64,000 bases of DNA from NCBI RefSeq assembly GCF_013201665.1, contig NZ_CP053840.1, positions 1,860,001 to 1,924,000 on the forward strand, written 5' to 3'. Origin of the DNA: Arcobacter venerupis. GTDB taxonomy: Bacteria > Campylobacterota > Campylobacteria > Campylobacterales > Arcobacteraceae. A model generated the notes under the pieces. The model was given only the letters and a program-made list of their open reading frames with translations, searched no databases and had not been told where the DNA came from. The position numbers and the translations under genes are program-made. Positions 35,377-45,157 of the stretch are shown here, piece by piece (position 1 is the stretch's first letter; each line of letters begins with the position of its first letter).

Positions 35377-36324
35377 TTAAGACTTCAAACCTGCTTTTTC
35401 TTCAAGTCCTAACATGATATTCATATTTTGAACAGCAGCTCCTGAAGCTCCTTTTCCAAGATTATCAAGTCTTGAGATTACAAGCATATAATCATCTGAT
35501 TCATAAACTGAGATTTCGATTCTATTTGTGTTATTACATTTCATTGCATCTAAAAAACCTTCATCTAAATAATCAATATCATCTTCAATTATTTTTACAA
35601 ACTCTTCATTTTTATAATAATTTTTGTATAAAGACAATACTTCTTTTTTTGATATGTTTTTTTCTAATTCATCTTTTATTAGATATGACATTACTAACAT
35701 ACCTTGAGCAAAGTTTCCAACGCTTGGTGTAAAAAATGGAGCTGATTCTAAACCTAAGATATATTTCATTTCAGGTAAATGTTTATGGCTTAAAGCTAGT
35801 GCATAAGGTCTTTGACTTCTATATTTGTCTTTATTTTCAGGTGCTTCATAAATATCTATTAAACCTTTTCCACCACCACTATATCCTGTGATTGAGTGGC
35901 AAACTATTTTTTGTTTTTTTGAAACTATATTATTTTCAATTAATGGTTTCATAGCCATAATAAATCCACTTGCATGACAACCAGGAACACAAACTCTTGT
36001 TGAGTTTTTTATTTTTTCTCTTTGAGTTGGATTTAATTCTGCTATTCCGTAAGTCCAATCAGGATTTGTTCTGTGAGCTGTACTTGCATCTATTACTTTT
36101 GTTGTATTGTTTGTTATTAATTTTACAGACTCTTTTGAAGCCTCATCAGGTAAACATAAAAAAACTAAATCAGCTTCATTTAAAAACTTCTTTTTAATCT
36201 CTAAATCTTTTTTATCTTCTTCATTGATTGTTAAAATTTCAAGTTCTTTTCTATCTTTTAGCATTTCATGGATTTTTAATCCTGTTGTTCCAAACTGACC
36301 ATCTACAAAGATTTTGTATTTCAT
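35377..36324 (-). CDS. argC: N-acetyl-gamma-glutamyl-phosphate reductase, type 2
   Basis: 315 residues, the short form of the enzyme that makes N-acetylglutamate semialdehyde in arginine synthesis. The NADP loop is GQFGTTGLKIHEML, the catalytic cysteine is in CVPGCHASGFIMA, and PSVGNFAQGMLV and the end RLDNLGKGASGAAVQNMNIM are diagnostic of type 2 ArgC. It stands alone on the minus strand. The GNAT gene near 1 kb may supply its upstream metabolite. Confidence 0.96.
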   Translation of the reverse strand: MKYKIFVDGQFGTTGLKIHEMLKDRKELEILTINEEDKKDLEIKKKFLNEADLVFLCLPDEASKESVKLITNNTTKVIDASTAHRTNPDWTYGIAELNPTQREKIKNSTRVCVPGCHASGFIMAMKPLIENNIVSKKQKIVCHSITGYSGGGKGLIDIYEAPENKDKYRSQRPYALALSHKHLPEMKYILGLESAPFFTPSVGNFAQGMLVMSYLIKDELEKNISKKEVLSLYKNYYKNEEFVKIIEDDIDYLDEGFLDAMKCNNTNRIEISVYESDDYMLVISRLDNLGKGASGAAVQNMNIMLGLEEKAGLKS

Positions 36325-36496
36325 TTTTATACCCTATTTTAATATTTTAAATTTTAAGGTGTAATTCTAACATTTTTAACTTAGTTAAATATACTTTTAC
36401 ATCTCAAATAACAATATGAAACCAATGAAAATCTAATTTAATCTCTTATTATAAAATCTATCATATAATATTAGCTTCAAATTTTAAAGGCAAAAA

Positions 36497-39310
36497 ATGA
36501 CAAATTCTATTAAAATATTTAACGCTTGTGAAAATAACTTAAAAAATATAAACCTAGAGATACCAAAAAATAAACTTATTGTATTCACAGGACTTTCGGG
36601 TTCTGGAAAATCAACACTAGCATTTGATACGCTTTATGCTGAAGGACAAAGAAGATATATTGAGTCTTTATCTGCATATGCAAGACAATTTTTAGATAAA
36701 GTTGGAAAACCAAATGTTGAAAGAATTGAGGGGCTTACACCTGCCATTGCAATTGATCAAAAAACAACATCTAAAAATCCTCGTTCAACGGTTGGAACTA
36801 TTACAGAAGTTTATGATTACTTTAGACTTTTATATGCCCGAATTGGAAAACAACACTGCCATCAATGTGGAGAGCCAATTTCACAAATGAGTGCAAGTGA
36901 TGTAATCAATCAAGTTTTAACTCTACCAAATGACTCAAAAGTAGTAATCCTAGCCCCACTAATTAATAGAAAAAAAGGAAGTTTTGCAGATTTACTTGAA
37001 AGCTTACGAAGCAAAGGTTATGTAAGAGCCATGATTGATGGAGTTATGGTAAGACTTGATGAAGAGATAGAATTAGCAAAAACTCAAATGCATACAATCA
37101 AAGTTGTAATTGATAGGGTTACAATAAAAGAAGAAAATAGAGACAGAATCGCTCAAGATATAGAAAAAGGTCTAAAAGAGAGTTATGGAGAACTTGAAAT
37201 TGAAGTTATAAACCATGAAGAAATGGGTGTAGAAAGACACATTCACTACTCTGAACATATGGCTTGTTTCTCTTGTAAAATCTCTTTTGAACCACTTGAA
37301 CCATTATCATTTTCTTTTAACTCTCCAAAAGGTGCTTGTCCTGCTTGTGATGGTTTAGGAATTAGATATGCCCTTGATATGAAGAAAGTTATCAACGAAG
37401 ATTTATCTATAGAAGATGGAGCTATTAGAGTTATATATGGATTTAACAAAGGTTTTTATTTCAAAATGCTTTTAGCTTTTTGCGAGGGAACTGATATTGC
37501 CGTAAATGTTCCTTTTAGAGAACTGCCTGAACATCAAAGAAAAGCTATTTTACATGGAAGTGTTGATGAAGCTACATTCTTTTGGAAAAGACACAAACTC
37601 ACACGAAAATGGGAAGGTGTTGTAAAACTTGCCTATGACATGATAAAAGATGAAAAAGAGATGAGTGAATACATGACTGAAAAGAAATGTGACTCTTGTA
37701 ATGGAAATAGATTAAAACCCTCTTCTCAAAGTGTATTTGTGGCAAATAAAACAATAAGTGATATTTTAAATATTCCAATAGAAGATGCACACGCATTTTT
37801 CCAAGATGAATCAAATTTTGATTATCTAAATGAGCAATTTAAAATGATTTCAAAACCAATTTTAAAAGAGATTAAAGAGAGAATCTTCTTTTTATACGAT
37901 GTTGGTTTAGGATATATAACTTTAGGACGTGATGCTCGAACTATAAGTGGTGGGGAAGCTCAAAGAATTAGAGTTGCCTCACAAATTGGTTCAGGTCTTA
38001 CAGGAGTTATGTATGTTCTTGATGAGCCATCTATTGGACTTCATGAAAGAGATACAAACAAACTTATTAAAACTCTTCGTGCTTTACAAGAAAAAGGAAA
38101 TACAGTAATCGTTGTTGAACATGATAAAGAGACTATTCAAGCAGCAGATTATATAGTTGATATTGGACCAAATGCAGGAAAATATGGTGGAGAGATTGTA
38201 TTTGCAGGAACTCTAAAAGAGATGAATAAAGCAAAAACTCTAACTGCAAAATATATAACTGGGGCTAAAAAAATAGATTATGTTCATAATAGACCACAAG
38301 AAGAGTTTATTGAAATAAAAAATGTAACTATAAATAATATCAAAGATTTAAATGTAAAAATCCCACTTAAAAATCTATGTGCAATCACAGGAGTTTCAGG
38401 AAGTGGTAAATCTTCACTTATTTTACAAACTCTACTTCCAGTTGCAAAAGAGCTTTTAAATCGAGCAAGAAAAGTAAAAAAAGTAGATGGTGTTGAAATC
38501 GAAGGACTTGAAAGACTTGATAAAGTTATCTACCTTGACCAATCACCAATTGGAAGAACACCACGATCAAATCCTGCAACTTATACAGGACTTATGGATG
38601 AGTTAAGAGAACTATTTGCAAAAACAAAAGAAGCAATGCTTAGAGGTTATAAAATTGGAAGATTCTCTTTTAACGTAAAAGGTGGAAGATGTGAAAAATG
38701 TCAAGGTGAAGGTGAAATAAAAATCGAAATGCACTTCTTACCAGATATTATGGTGAAATGTGATGATTGTCACGGGAAGCGATATAACTCTCAAACTTTA
38801 GAGATTTTATACAAAGGTAAAAATATCTCTGATGTTCTAAATATGAGTGTTGATGAAGCATTAGAGTTTTTTGCAAAAGTTCCAAAACTAAATGCAAAAC
38901 TTCAAACTCTTAGTGATGTTGGTCTTGGATACATTACACTTGGACAAAATGCAGTTACACTTTCAGGTGGTGAAGCTCAAAGAATTAAATTATCAAAAGA
39001 GTTAAGTAAAAAAGATACAGGAAATACTCTTTATGTTTTAGATGAACCAACAACTGGTTTACATTTTGCCGATGTTGATAGATTAACAAAAGTATTACAT
39101 CACTTAGTAGATTTAGGAAATTCTGTTTTAGTAATCGAACACAATCTTGATGTTATAAAAAACTCTGATTGGGTAATAGACATGGGACCTGAGGGTGGAA
39201 ATAAAGGTGGAATGATTGTGGATGAGGGAACACCTGAATTTTTAGCTTCAAATCACAAAGTTTCTGGTTCATATACTGGATATTATTTAGATAAAGAGAT
39301 AAACGGTTAA
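36497..39310 (+). CDS. uvrA: Excinuclease ABC subunit UvrA
   Basis: 937 residues, full length. It recognises DNA damage in nucleotide excision repair. Two ABC modules are intact: Walker [15 protein letters not shown] and [11 protein letters not shown], signature [17 protein letters not shown] and [13 protein letters not shown], Walker [16 protein letters not shown] and [15 protein letters not shown]. Three zinc motifs are present: [17 protein letters not shown] ... CPACDGLG and [10 protein letters not shown] ... CDDCHGKRY. The stop overlaps the next gene's ATG (TAATG). Confidence 0.99.
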   Translation: MTNSIKIFNACENNLKNINLEIPKNKLIVFTGLSGSGKSTLAFDTLYAEGQRRYIESLSAYARQFLDKVGKPNVERIEGLTPAIAIDQKTTSKNPRSTVGTITEVYDYFRLLYARIGKQHCHQCGEPISQMSASDVINQVLTLPNDSKVVILAPLINRKKGSFADLLESLRSKGYVRAMIDGVMVRLDEEIELAKTQMHTIKVVIDRVTIKEENRDRIAQDIEKGLKESYGELEIEVINHEEMGVERHIHYSEHMACFSCKISFEPLEPLSFSFNSPKGACPACDGLGIRYALDMKKVINEDLSIEDGAIRVIYGFNKGFYFKMLLAFCEGTDIAVNVPFRELPEHQRKAILHGSVDEATFFWKRHKLTRKWEGVVKLAYDMIKDEKEMSEYMTEKKCDSCNGNRLKPSSQSVFVANKTISDILNIPIEDAHAFFQDESNFDYLNEQFKMISKPILKEIKERIFFLYDVGLGYITLGRDARTISGGEAQRIRVASQIGSGLTGVMYVLDEPSIGLHERDTNKLIKTLRALQEKGNTVIVVEHDKETIQAADYIVDIGPNAGKYGGEIVFAGTLKEMNKAKTLTAKYITGAKKIDYVHNRPQEEFIEIKNVTINNIKDLNVKIPLKNLCAITGVSGSGKSSLILQTLLPVAKELLNRARKVKKVDGVEIEGLERLDKVIYLDQSPIGRTPRSNPATYTGLMDELRELFAKTKEAMLRGYKIGRFSFNVKGGRCEKCQGEGEIKIEMHFLPDIMVKCDDCHGKRYNSQTLEILYKGKNISDVLNMSVDEALEFFAKVPKLNAKLQTLSDVGLGYITLGQNAVTLSGGEAQRIKLSKELSKKDTGNTLYVLDEPTTGLHFADVDRLTKVLHHLVDLGNSVLVIEHNLDVIKNSDWVIDMGPEGGNKGGMIVDEGTPEFLASNHKVSGSYTGYYLDKEING

Positions 39311-39663
39311 TGAAAATAGATTACAACATCTTCAATCAAAAAACAGCAATAGATAGATTTATTTTTGCTGTTGAAAATGGCTTTTATGTGGAAGCTCACG
39401 AACTGCTTGAAGATGATTGGAATTTTTATAAAAAACAAGGGGAATTAAACAAAGCTCTTGTTTTAAAAGGTTTAATAAATGGAGCAACTGCTCTTGCACT
39501 ATTTCATATAAAAAAAAGACCTTTAAGTTATAAAAAAGTTTGGCCAGCTTTTGAAAAATATGTTCCGTTATTAGATGTTGTAGACTTTGAAGAAAAAGAA
39601 AAATATTATAAAGTAAAAGATTTATTGATTGTCTTGAGTAAAAAAGTAGAAGTCAAGTTGTAA
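39310..39663 (+). CDS. DUF309-family protein
   Basis: 117 residues. The motif FYVEAHELLEDDWN followed by ALVLKGLINGATALALFHIKKR matches the DUF309 family (PF03745), a small helical protein of unknown function with an E-x2-E-x2-W pattern. Its ATG shares one base with the uvrA stop, so translation is coupled to uvrA. It ends inside the arm of a bidirectional terminator. Confidence 0.88.
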   Translation: MKIDYNIFNQKTAIDRFIFAVENGFYVEAHELLEDDWNFYKKQGELNKALVLKGLINGATALALFHIKKRPLSYKKVWPAFEKYVPLLDVVDFEEKEKYYKVKDLLIVLSKKVEVKL

Positions 39664-39681
39664 AAAATTATAACTTGACTT
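39650..39681. terminator. Bidirectional terminator between DUF309 gene and FlaG-like gene
   Basis: A perfect 10-bp stem, AAGTCAAGTT (39650-39659) and AACTTGACTT (39672-39681), that can be extended by a few A-T pairs. It covers the stop codon of the DUF309 gene. Confidence 0.7.
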
Positions 39682-39687
39682 TAGAAA

Positions 39688-40044
39688 TTAAGAAGTAGAG
39701 TTTAAACTTAACATATAAGCTTTTACTCTCATCATCTCTTGCGTTGGATATTGATTTTCCATGTTACCTCTTTCTACTTTTACATAAAAGTCTTTAGAAG
39801 AATCATTAAATCCAAAGTTTGTATTAGATAAAACTACTTCATATTTATTAGAAGTAGTTTTATCTGTTGCAACTTTTTTTGTATCAGCAACATCTTTTTC
39901 TTTTGAAATAGCTTCTTGTTGCACTTTTTGTATTGCATCTTCAGTTGTTATTTCAGATGATTTTGAAGAAGGCTGAACTTTTTGAATTTCTAAAGCCTTA
40001 TTATCACTAAACTGGTCAATTTTTGGCATTATCCCATATTCCAT
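39688..40044 (-). CDS. Small protein with a possible FlaG-like C-terminus
   Basis: 118 residues from ATG 40044 with an AAGGAG SD. The first two-thirds is polar, low-complexity and Lys/Ser/Thr-rich (probably unstructured). The last 45 residues, FGFNDSSKDFYVKVERGNME followed by QYPTQEMMRVKAYMLSL, resemble the FlaG domain, in which a short beta-hairpin precedes IPSKEAM-type helices. FlaG affects flagellar filament length. No flagellar genes are close. Annotated as probable only. Confidence 0.6.
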   Translation of the reverse strand: MEYGIMPKIDQFSDNKALEIQKVQPSSKSSEITTEDAIQKVQQEAISKEKDVADTKKVATDKTTSNKYEVVLSNTNFGFNDSSKDFYVKVERGNMENQYPTQEMMRVKAYMLSLNSTS

Positions 40045-40180
40045 AATAAGCTCCTTATTTTAAAAGTTTTTTTATAATTAATTATACAACTATTTTTCAA
40101 TTTTTTTATCAAAAACTTCTTTATTAAGTTTATTTTGATATTATTAGTCCCAAATTCTTAACAACTCACAGGAGAAAAAA

Positions 40181-40240
40181 TTGGAATACGATTCCCGGTT
40201 ACTTAATTTTTATAAAAGAAAGAATAAATGGAAGTCTTAA
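40181..40240 (+). CDS. Leader peptide upstream of the first CNNM gene
   Basis: TTG 40181 follows AGGAG at 6 nt and encodes MEYDSRLLNFYKRKNKWKS (19 residues) to TAA 40240. The CNNM ATG (40228) is inside its last codons, overlapping by 13 nt out of frame. A similar peptide precedes the second CNNM gene, sharing the pattern D-S-x(0-3)-R-x-L-N-F. The agreement between two paralogous loci suggests the peptide or its mRNA matters. Confidence 0.6.
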   Translation: MEYDSRLLNFYKRKNKWKS

Positions 40241-41271
40241 TATTACTATTTATTACAGTTATTGGTACGTCTTTTTTATGTTCTATTTTAGAATCTATAC
40301 TCTTATCCACAAACATCACTTATATTTCAACATTAGAAAAAGAGCATCCTACTGCTGGAAGACTTTTTAAAAAACTAAAATTAGACATTGATAAGTCAAT
40401 TGCTTCTATTCTTATTTTGAATACTACAGCAAATACTTTAGGTGCAACAGCTATTGGAATACAAGCAAAAGAAGTTTTTGAAGGAGATGGCACATTAATA
40501 ATGGCTACTTCAATTGTTCTTACTTTTATAATTTTATTTGTTTCTGAGATAATTCCTAAAACTATTGGTGCAGTTTATTGGAGACAATTAGCTATTTACA
40601 CTCCAAGAATTATAAAAGTTTTTATATTTATTACTTATCCAATAATTTTAGTTACTCAATTTGTAACAAAAAAAATAGGTAAAGAAAGTTCAAATAAAAT
40701 TTCAAGAGAAGAGCTACTTCAATCTACTTTATTAAGTGAAGCTGAGGGTGTTATTGGTGATTTAGAATCTAAAATTATTGAAAATACTCTTGAATTAAAT
40801 AGTAAAAAATTAAAAGATATTTTAACTCCTCGTTCAGTTGTATTTGCAATAGAAAAAAACTCTTTAATCAAAGATTTAATTGAAGATAAAAGAACCTTTA
40901 AATTTTCAAGAGTTCCTGTATATGAAGATCATATTGATAATATTGTAGGAATAATCTTAACAAAAAAACTGTTCAAACAATCTATAAAAGAAAAAGAGAT
41001 TACTTTAGAAAATATTATGAAACCAGTTTTTACATTACATGAAAATATAAATGTTGCAAAAGCTTTAAAATTGTTTATTCAAAAAAAAGAGCATATGTTT
41101 ATAGTTCATGATTCATACAATCAAACAGAAGGAATTGTAACTTTAGAAGATTGTATTGAAACACTTTTAGGTCTTGAAATTATGGATGAATTAGATACAA
41201 CTGCTGATATGAGAAAATTAGCTTTAAATAAAATGAAAGCAAAAAGGAAAGAGACAAAGGAGATAATATGA
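40228..41271 (+). CDS. CNNM/CorC-type transporter (DUF21 + CBS pair), paralogue 1
   Basis: 347 residues. The DUF21 membrane domain (about residues 1-170) shows FLCSILESILLSTN, ILILNTTANTLGATAIG and LFVSEIIPKTIGAVYW, including the E-x-x-P-K motif. Two CBS domains follow (LTPRSVVFAI ... RVPVYED, and VTLEDCIETLLGLEIMDELD). The larger CorC/HlyC tail domain is absent. CNNM proteins are linked to Mg2+ or Co2+ transport. It is clearly related to the gene at 58034-59122. Its stop overlaps the ATPase start (ATGA). Confidence 0.9.
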   Translation: MEVLILLFITVIGTSFLCSILESILLSTNITYISTLEKEHPTAGRLFKKLKLDIDKSIASILILNTTANTLGATAIGIQAKEVFEGDGTLIMATSIVLTFIILFVSEIIPKTIGAVYWRQLAIYTPRIIKVFIFITYPIILVTQFVTKKIGKESSNKISREELLQSTLLSEAEGVIGDLESKIIENTLELNSKKLKDILTPRSVVFAIEKNSLIKDLIEDKRTFKFSRVPVYEDHIDNIVGIILTKKLFKQSIKEKEITLENIMKPVFTLHENINVAKALKLFIQKKEHMFIVHDSYNQTEGIVTLEDCIETLLGLEIMDELDTTADMRKLALNKMKAKRKETKEII

Positions 41272-43634
41272 GCACAAGCTTTGACTATGAGAAATTAAAA
41301 CTTTTTTATATTGGAAAAGAAAAAATAGATGAGTCAGATTTTGCTCCTTTAGTTTATAAAAATAAAGATTTAACAACTCACGCAGCAATCATTGGAATGA
41401 CAGGAAGTGGAAAAACAGGTCTTGGAATTTCACTTTTAGAAGAAGCAGCAATTGATAATATTCCCTCAATTATAATTGACCCAAAAGGTGATATGGGAAA
41501 TTTACTTCTTACTTTTCCACAGTTACAAGGAAGTGATTTTGAGCCTTGGATTGAAGAACAAGATGCTGTAAATAATGGTTTGAGTGTTTCTGAATATGCT
41601 TTAAAAACTGCACAAACTTGGAAAAATGGACTTGAAGCAGATTTTCAAAATCAAGAAAGAATCCAAAAATTAAAAGATTCTGCTGATTTTACTATTTATA
41701 CTCCGGGAAGTAGTGCTGGTGTTCAAATATCAATTCTTTCATCTTTTAAAGCACCAAGTATTGAAGTTTTAGAAGATAGTGAGTTATTAGTTTCATTAAT
41801 TAGCTCAACTGTTAGCTCACTATTATCATTGATTGATGAAAAAGACGATAGTTCATCTAAAGAGTCTATTTTAATTTCATCTATTTTTATGAACTCTTAC
41901 TCTTTGCAAAAAGATTTAAGTATTGAAGAGTTAATCTCATTTATCGTAACTCCTCCATTTTCAAAAGTGGGAATTTTTGATTTAGAGACATTTTTCCCTC
42001 AAAATGAGAGATTAAAACTAGCTCTAAAACTAAATACAATTATTGCAAATCCCTCTTTTAAATCTTGGATTGAAGGTCAGCCTTTAGATATTTCAAATCT
42101 TATGTACGATGAAAATGGAAAAGCGAAAGTTTCTATATTTTCAATTGCCCACTTAAACGATTCTCAAAGAATGTTTTTTGTTTCACTTTTATTAAACCAA
42201 ATGGTTTCATGGATGAGAAGACAAGAGGGAACAACTTCATTAAAAGCCCTACTTTACATGGATGAAATCTTTGGATATTTCCCTCCAAATGCAAATCCTC
42301 CATCAAAACAACCAATGCTTACACTTTTAAAACAAGCTAGAAGTTTTGGAGTTGGAATTATACTTTCTACTCAAAATCCAGTTGATATTGACTACAAAGG
42401 TTTAGCAAATATTGGAACTTGGTTTATAGGACGACTTCAAACAAAACAAGATAAAGAAAAAGTAATTGATGGTTTAAGCTCAGCCGTTGAGGGGAAAATT
42501 GATAAAAATGAGATAGAAAATCTTTTATCAAATCTTGAAAAAAGAACATTTATAATGAAAAATATAAATGAAGATGGAATAAAAGTTTTTCAAACAAGAT
42601 GGGCTTTATCATATTTAAAAGGGCCAATCACAAAAGAGCAAATCAAGTTTTTAATGAGCAATAAAAAGGTAACCACACTAACCACTAAAGAAGAGAGTTC
42701 AACTTCTAAACAAAAAATTGAAACAACAAATAAACAAAATAGTGTAAAACCTCTAATTCCAAATATTTTAGAGCAAAAATATTTATACTTATCACAAAGT
42801 GATAGTTACTATTTACAAGCTTATTTACTTTGTAAATGTTCACTTCATTTTAGTGATACTGCAAAAAATATTGATTTAACATCTGAGTTAAATTATGGAT
42901 TTTATTTACAAAAAGAGACTTCAAATATTAATTATGAAGAGTTTGAAGAAGTTAATAATTTTTCATTTGAGACAAAAGAGAGATTAAACTCAAACTATTA
43001 TGAAACTCCTATTTTTATTCAAAATGAAAAAGAGTTAAAACAGATTCAAAAAGATTTTACAGATTATGTTTATAGAAATTCGAAATTAACTCTATTTAAA
43101 AATGAGGCTTTAAAAATCATCTCAAAACAAAATGAGAGTTTAACTGATTTTAAAATCAGAATTCAAGATAGATTAAATGAAAAAATAGATGAACAAGTTG
43201 AAAACTTACAAATAAAATTCAAAAAAACAAATGATTCAATTGAAGATAAACTAGATAACCTTTTTGATAAAAAAGAAAAAGAGGAACTACAAGCTAGTTC
43301 TACTACAACTGATACGATTATAGCAATAGGAACATCACTTCTAGGAGCTTTCTTTGGAAAATCAACTACTAGCTCTACTTTAGGTAAAGTGGCTTCTAGC
43401 GCAAGGGGAGCAACTAGAGTATTAAAAGAGAGAAATGATGTAAAATATGTTGAAAATGAGATTCAACAACTACAAATAGAAAAAGAAGAACTTCAAAAAA
43501 TCCTTGAAGATGAAATAGAAAAAATAAATGAAGAGAATAAAATCTCAAATTTTCAAATAGAAGAGATTTTTATAAAACCAAAAAGAACAGATATTTTTAA
43601 TGTAAAATTAGAACTATTATGGAAAGAAGAATAA
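41268..43634 (+). CDS. HerA-like/DUF87-type ATP-binding protein with C-terminal coiled coil
   Basis: 788 residues. The P-loop GMTGSGKT is at 43-50, DPKGD follows at about 71, Walker B is LLYMDEIFGYFPP near 325-337 and the sensor region ILSTQNPVDIDYKGLANIGTW gives a HerA/FtsK-superfamily core. Residues past about 470 contain a charged coiled coil interrupted by a hydrophobic stretch (TIIAIGTSLLGAFFGK) that could touch the membrane. Large ATPases of this shape are widespread in bacteria without a known role. It is encoded between a CNNM protein and a HugZ-like protein with no spacing, so an operon role at the membrane or in metal/heme handling is possible. Confidence 0.8.
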   Translation: MSTSFDYEKLKLFYIGKEKIDESDFAPLVYKNKDLTTHAAIIGMTGSGKTGLGISLLEEAAIDNIPSIIIDPKGDMGNLLLTFPQLQGSDFEPWIEEQDAVNNGLSVSEYALKTAQTWKNGLEADFQNQERIQKLKDSADFTIYTPGSSAGVQISILSSFKAPSIEVLEDSELLVSLISSTVSSLLSLIDEKDDSSSKESILISSIFMNSYSLQKDLSIEELISFIVTPPFSKVGIFDLETFFPQNERLKLALKLNTIIANPSFKSWIEGQPLDISNLMYDENGKAKVSIFSIAHLNDSQRMFFVSLLLNQMVSWMRRQEGTTSLKALLYMDEIFGYFPPNANPPSKQPMLTLLKQARSFGVGIILSTQNPVDIDYKGLANIGTWFIGRLQTKQDKEKVIDGLSSAVEGKIDKNEIENLLSNLEKRTFIMKNINEDGIKVFQTRWALSYLKGPITKEQIKFLMSNKKVTTLTTKEESSTSKQKIETTNKQNSVKPLIPNILEQKYLYLSQSDSYYLQAYLLCKCSLHFSDTAKNIDLTSELNYGFYLQKETSNINYEEFEEVNNFSFETKERLNSNYYETPIFIQNEKELKQIQKDFTDYVYRNSKLTLFKNEALKIISKQNESLTDFKIRIQDRLNEKIDEQVENLQIKFKKTNDSIEDKLDNLFDKKEKEELQASSTTTDTIIAIGTSLLGAFFGKSTTSSTLGKVASSARGATRVLKERNDVKYVENEIQQLQIEKEELQKILEDEIEKINEENKISNFQIEEIFIKPKRTDIFNVKLELLWKEE

Positions 43635-44141
43635 ATGGCAAAAAATTTAAACGAGTTTTTAGAAACTCTTAAGAGTCTTACAATTAGTTCACTAGATGAA
43701 AATAAAAATCCTTTTTCATCTTATGCACCTTTTGTAAAATACAATCATAAATATTATGTTTATCTATCATTGATGGCTAAACACTCGACAAATCTAACAA
43801 ATAATGAAATGGCTTCAATTTTCTTTTGTGAAGATGAACAAGATTGTAAAAATATCTTTGGTAAAAAAAGAGTATCAATCCAATGTAAAACTAAAAGATT
43901 AGAACAAAATACAGAAAATGAAAAACTGATTTTAGATGAATTTAGAACTAAATTTGAAAGTGATATGGTAAATACACTTCATAAAATGGGCGATTTTTAT
44001 CTTTTTGAATTTACACCTTTTTATGGTGAAGCTGTTTTTGGATTTGGAAAAGCTTATAATCTTGGTGGAGAAAACTTTGAAGAGTTTGTTGAAAGAACAA
44101 CTAACTCTTCAGGTCATGGTCATGGAAGTAAAAAAGAGTAA
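43635..44141 (+). CDS. HugZ-family heme oxygenase-like protein
   Basis: 168 residues, an FMN-binding split-barrel protein. The N-terminus LNEFLETLKSLTISSLDENK and FSSYAPFVKYNHKYYVYLS match HugZ/pyridoxamine-phosphate-oxidase-like proteins. The C-terminus has a histidine cluster (SSGHGHGSKKE) in the position of the heme-ligand histidine of Helicobacter HugZ. HugZ degrades heme to free iron. It is shorter than H. pylori HugZ (about 250 residues), lacking its N-terminal part. The ATG is immediately after the ATPase stop. Confidence 0.8.
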   Translation: MAKNLNEFLETLKSLTISSLDENKNPFSSYAPFVKYNHKYYVYLSLMAKHSTNLTNNEMASIFFCEDEQDCKNIFGKKRVSIQCKTKRLEQNTENEKLILDEFRTKFESDMVNTLHKMGDFYLFEFTPFYGEAVFGFGKAYNLGGENFEEFVERTTNSSGHGHGSKKE

Positions 44142-44160
44142 GTTATTTACTCTTTTTTTT
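44131..44160 (+). terminator. Rho-independent terminator after the HugZ-like gene
   Basis: A perfect 11-bp stem, AAAAAGAGTAA (44131-44141) and TTACTCTTTTT (44147-44157), with a GTTAT loop and a following T tract. It overlaps the HugZ stop. A second weaker hairpin (TTCTCTA at 44212-44218, TAGAGAA at 44228-44234) lies further on, for the convergent gene. Confidence 0.85.
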
Positions 44161-44253
44161 ATTTCTTCTCTTCATATTTTTTAATTTCTGGACTCATGAA
44201 TTTATTCTAACTTCTCTAACTAAAAACTAGAGAAAAATGTATATTGTAATTTT

Positions 44254-45026
44254 TTATATACAAGCATTTTTAAATTGTTTTCCATACTCATTAACATAAA
44301 CAATACTTTCAGTTGCCTTGATTCTCAATTCTAATTGAGAGTTTACCTGTTTATATTCATCTAAAATTTTTATTAAAACTGGATGTTCTTTTAGTTGTTG
44401 ATAACCATCTGTTCCAGCAGTTCTATCAAACATTAATCCAATTAATCCAAATTTACTAAGTCTTATTAAACTAGCTGAGACATCAAAATATTATACTCTT
44501 CAATAGTCCATCCTAAAAACCATTCAGGAGTCGCATTGACAAAAAATTCGTTTTTTCCCAATATTGATATATTTGGATTAATTGCTTTTTGATAACCTAT
44601 TGCAATGGATAATTTATTAAATACTTTTGCATCTAAACAATTCATTTGTTTAATTAATTCAACAAATGATGGATGAACATCTTTCTCCTTATCTGTATTC
44701 ATACTATTTGCTAATAAATTTAAATACATTTCTCTTAAAGTTTCATTTTGTGCAGTATAAGTTAATGCTTGCATAAGTGGAACAGCAATTTCTGGCTCTG
44801 GAGTTTTTCGCTTTTCTTCAGGTATTTTTTCAAATCTCTTTTCTACACCTTCTGTAACAACTTGCTCAATCTTTTCCCATCCCCAAAGAAAACCTCTTAT
44901 TGGAACCAATAAAGCTTTAGCACTTCGACCTAAAACATTACCTATCTCTTTTGTTGCAGGCTGTGCTAAGTCTTTATAGACTTCAGGTAATAATTTTGAC
45001 GCTTCTTTAATAACTTCTTCTTCCAT
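44254..45026 (-). pseudogene. DUF4393 (Abi-alpha-like) gene disrupted by a frameshift
   Basis: The intact frame runs from ATG 45026 to a stop at 44466 (186 residues: EIGNVLGRSAKALLVPIRGF ... VPLMQALTYTAQNETLREMY). At GAGTATAATATTTTGATG (about 44487-44504) the other frame continues as FDVSASLIRLSKFGLIGLMF, then DRTAGTDGYQQLKEHP, and ends at TAA 44254-44256, encoding a plausible C-terminus. Together they make about 257 residues. One base seems lost, perhaps from an AAA run. DUF4393 is the family I recall being renamed Abi_alpha (abortive infection), so this may be a decayed phage-defence gene. This also explains the otherwise gene-free 44254-44465. Confidence 0.7.
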
Positions 45027-45132
45027 GATTACTCCAAATCCTAAATTTAATATTTAATTATTTTATCTAAAAAGGATTTGATTGGGATTAATTGTTTATA
45101 TGTATATTAGTTATTGTGAAGAGAAGAAAAAC

Positions 45133-45148
45133 AAGGCTTAAAAGCCTT
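45133..45148 (-). terminator. Terminator of the pyruvate dehydrogenase operon
   Basis: AAGGCTTAAAAGCCTT, a 7-bp perfect stem, 10 bp past the lpdA stop. On the minus strand it is followed by TTGTTTTTC, a U-rich tail. Confidence 0.8.
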
Positions 45149-45157
45149 ATTTTTTAT

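Noticed and set aside
40045-40180. Metal-sensing riboswitch (M-box or ykoY-like) in front of the first CNNM gene
   Set aside because: The leader is only about 100 nt, AT-rich, without the paired elements of those classes; the short ORF explains it better.
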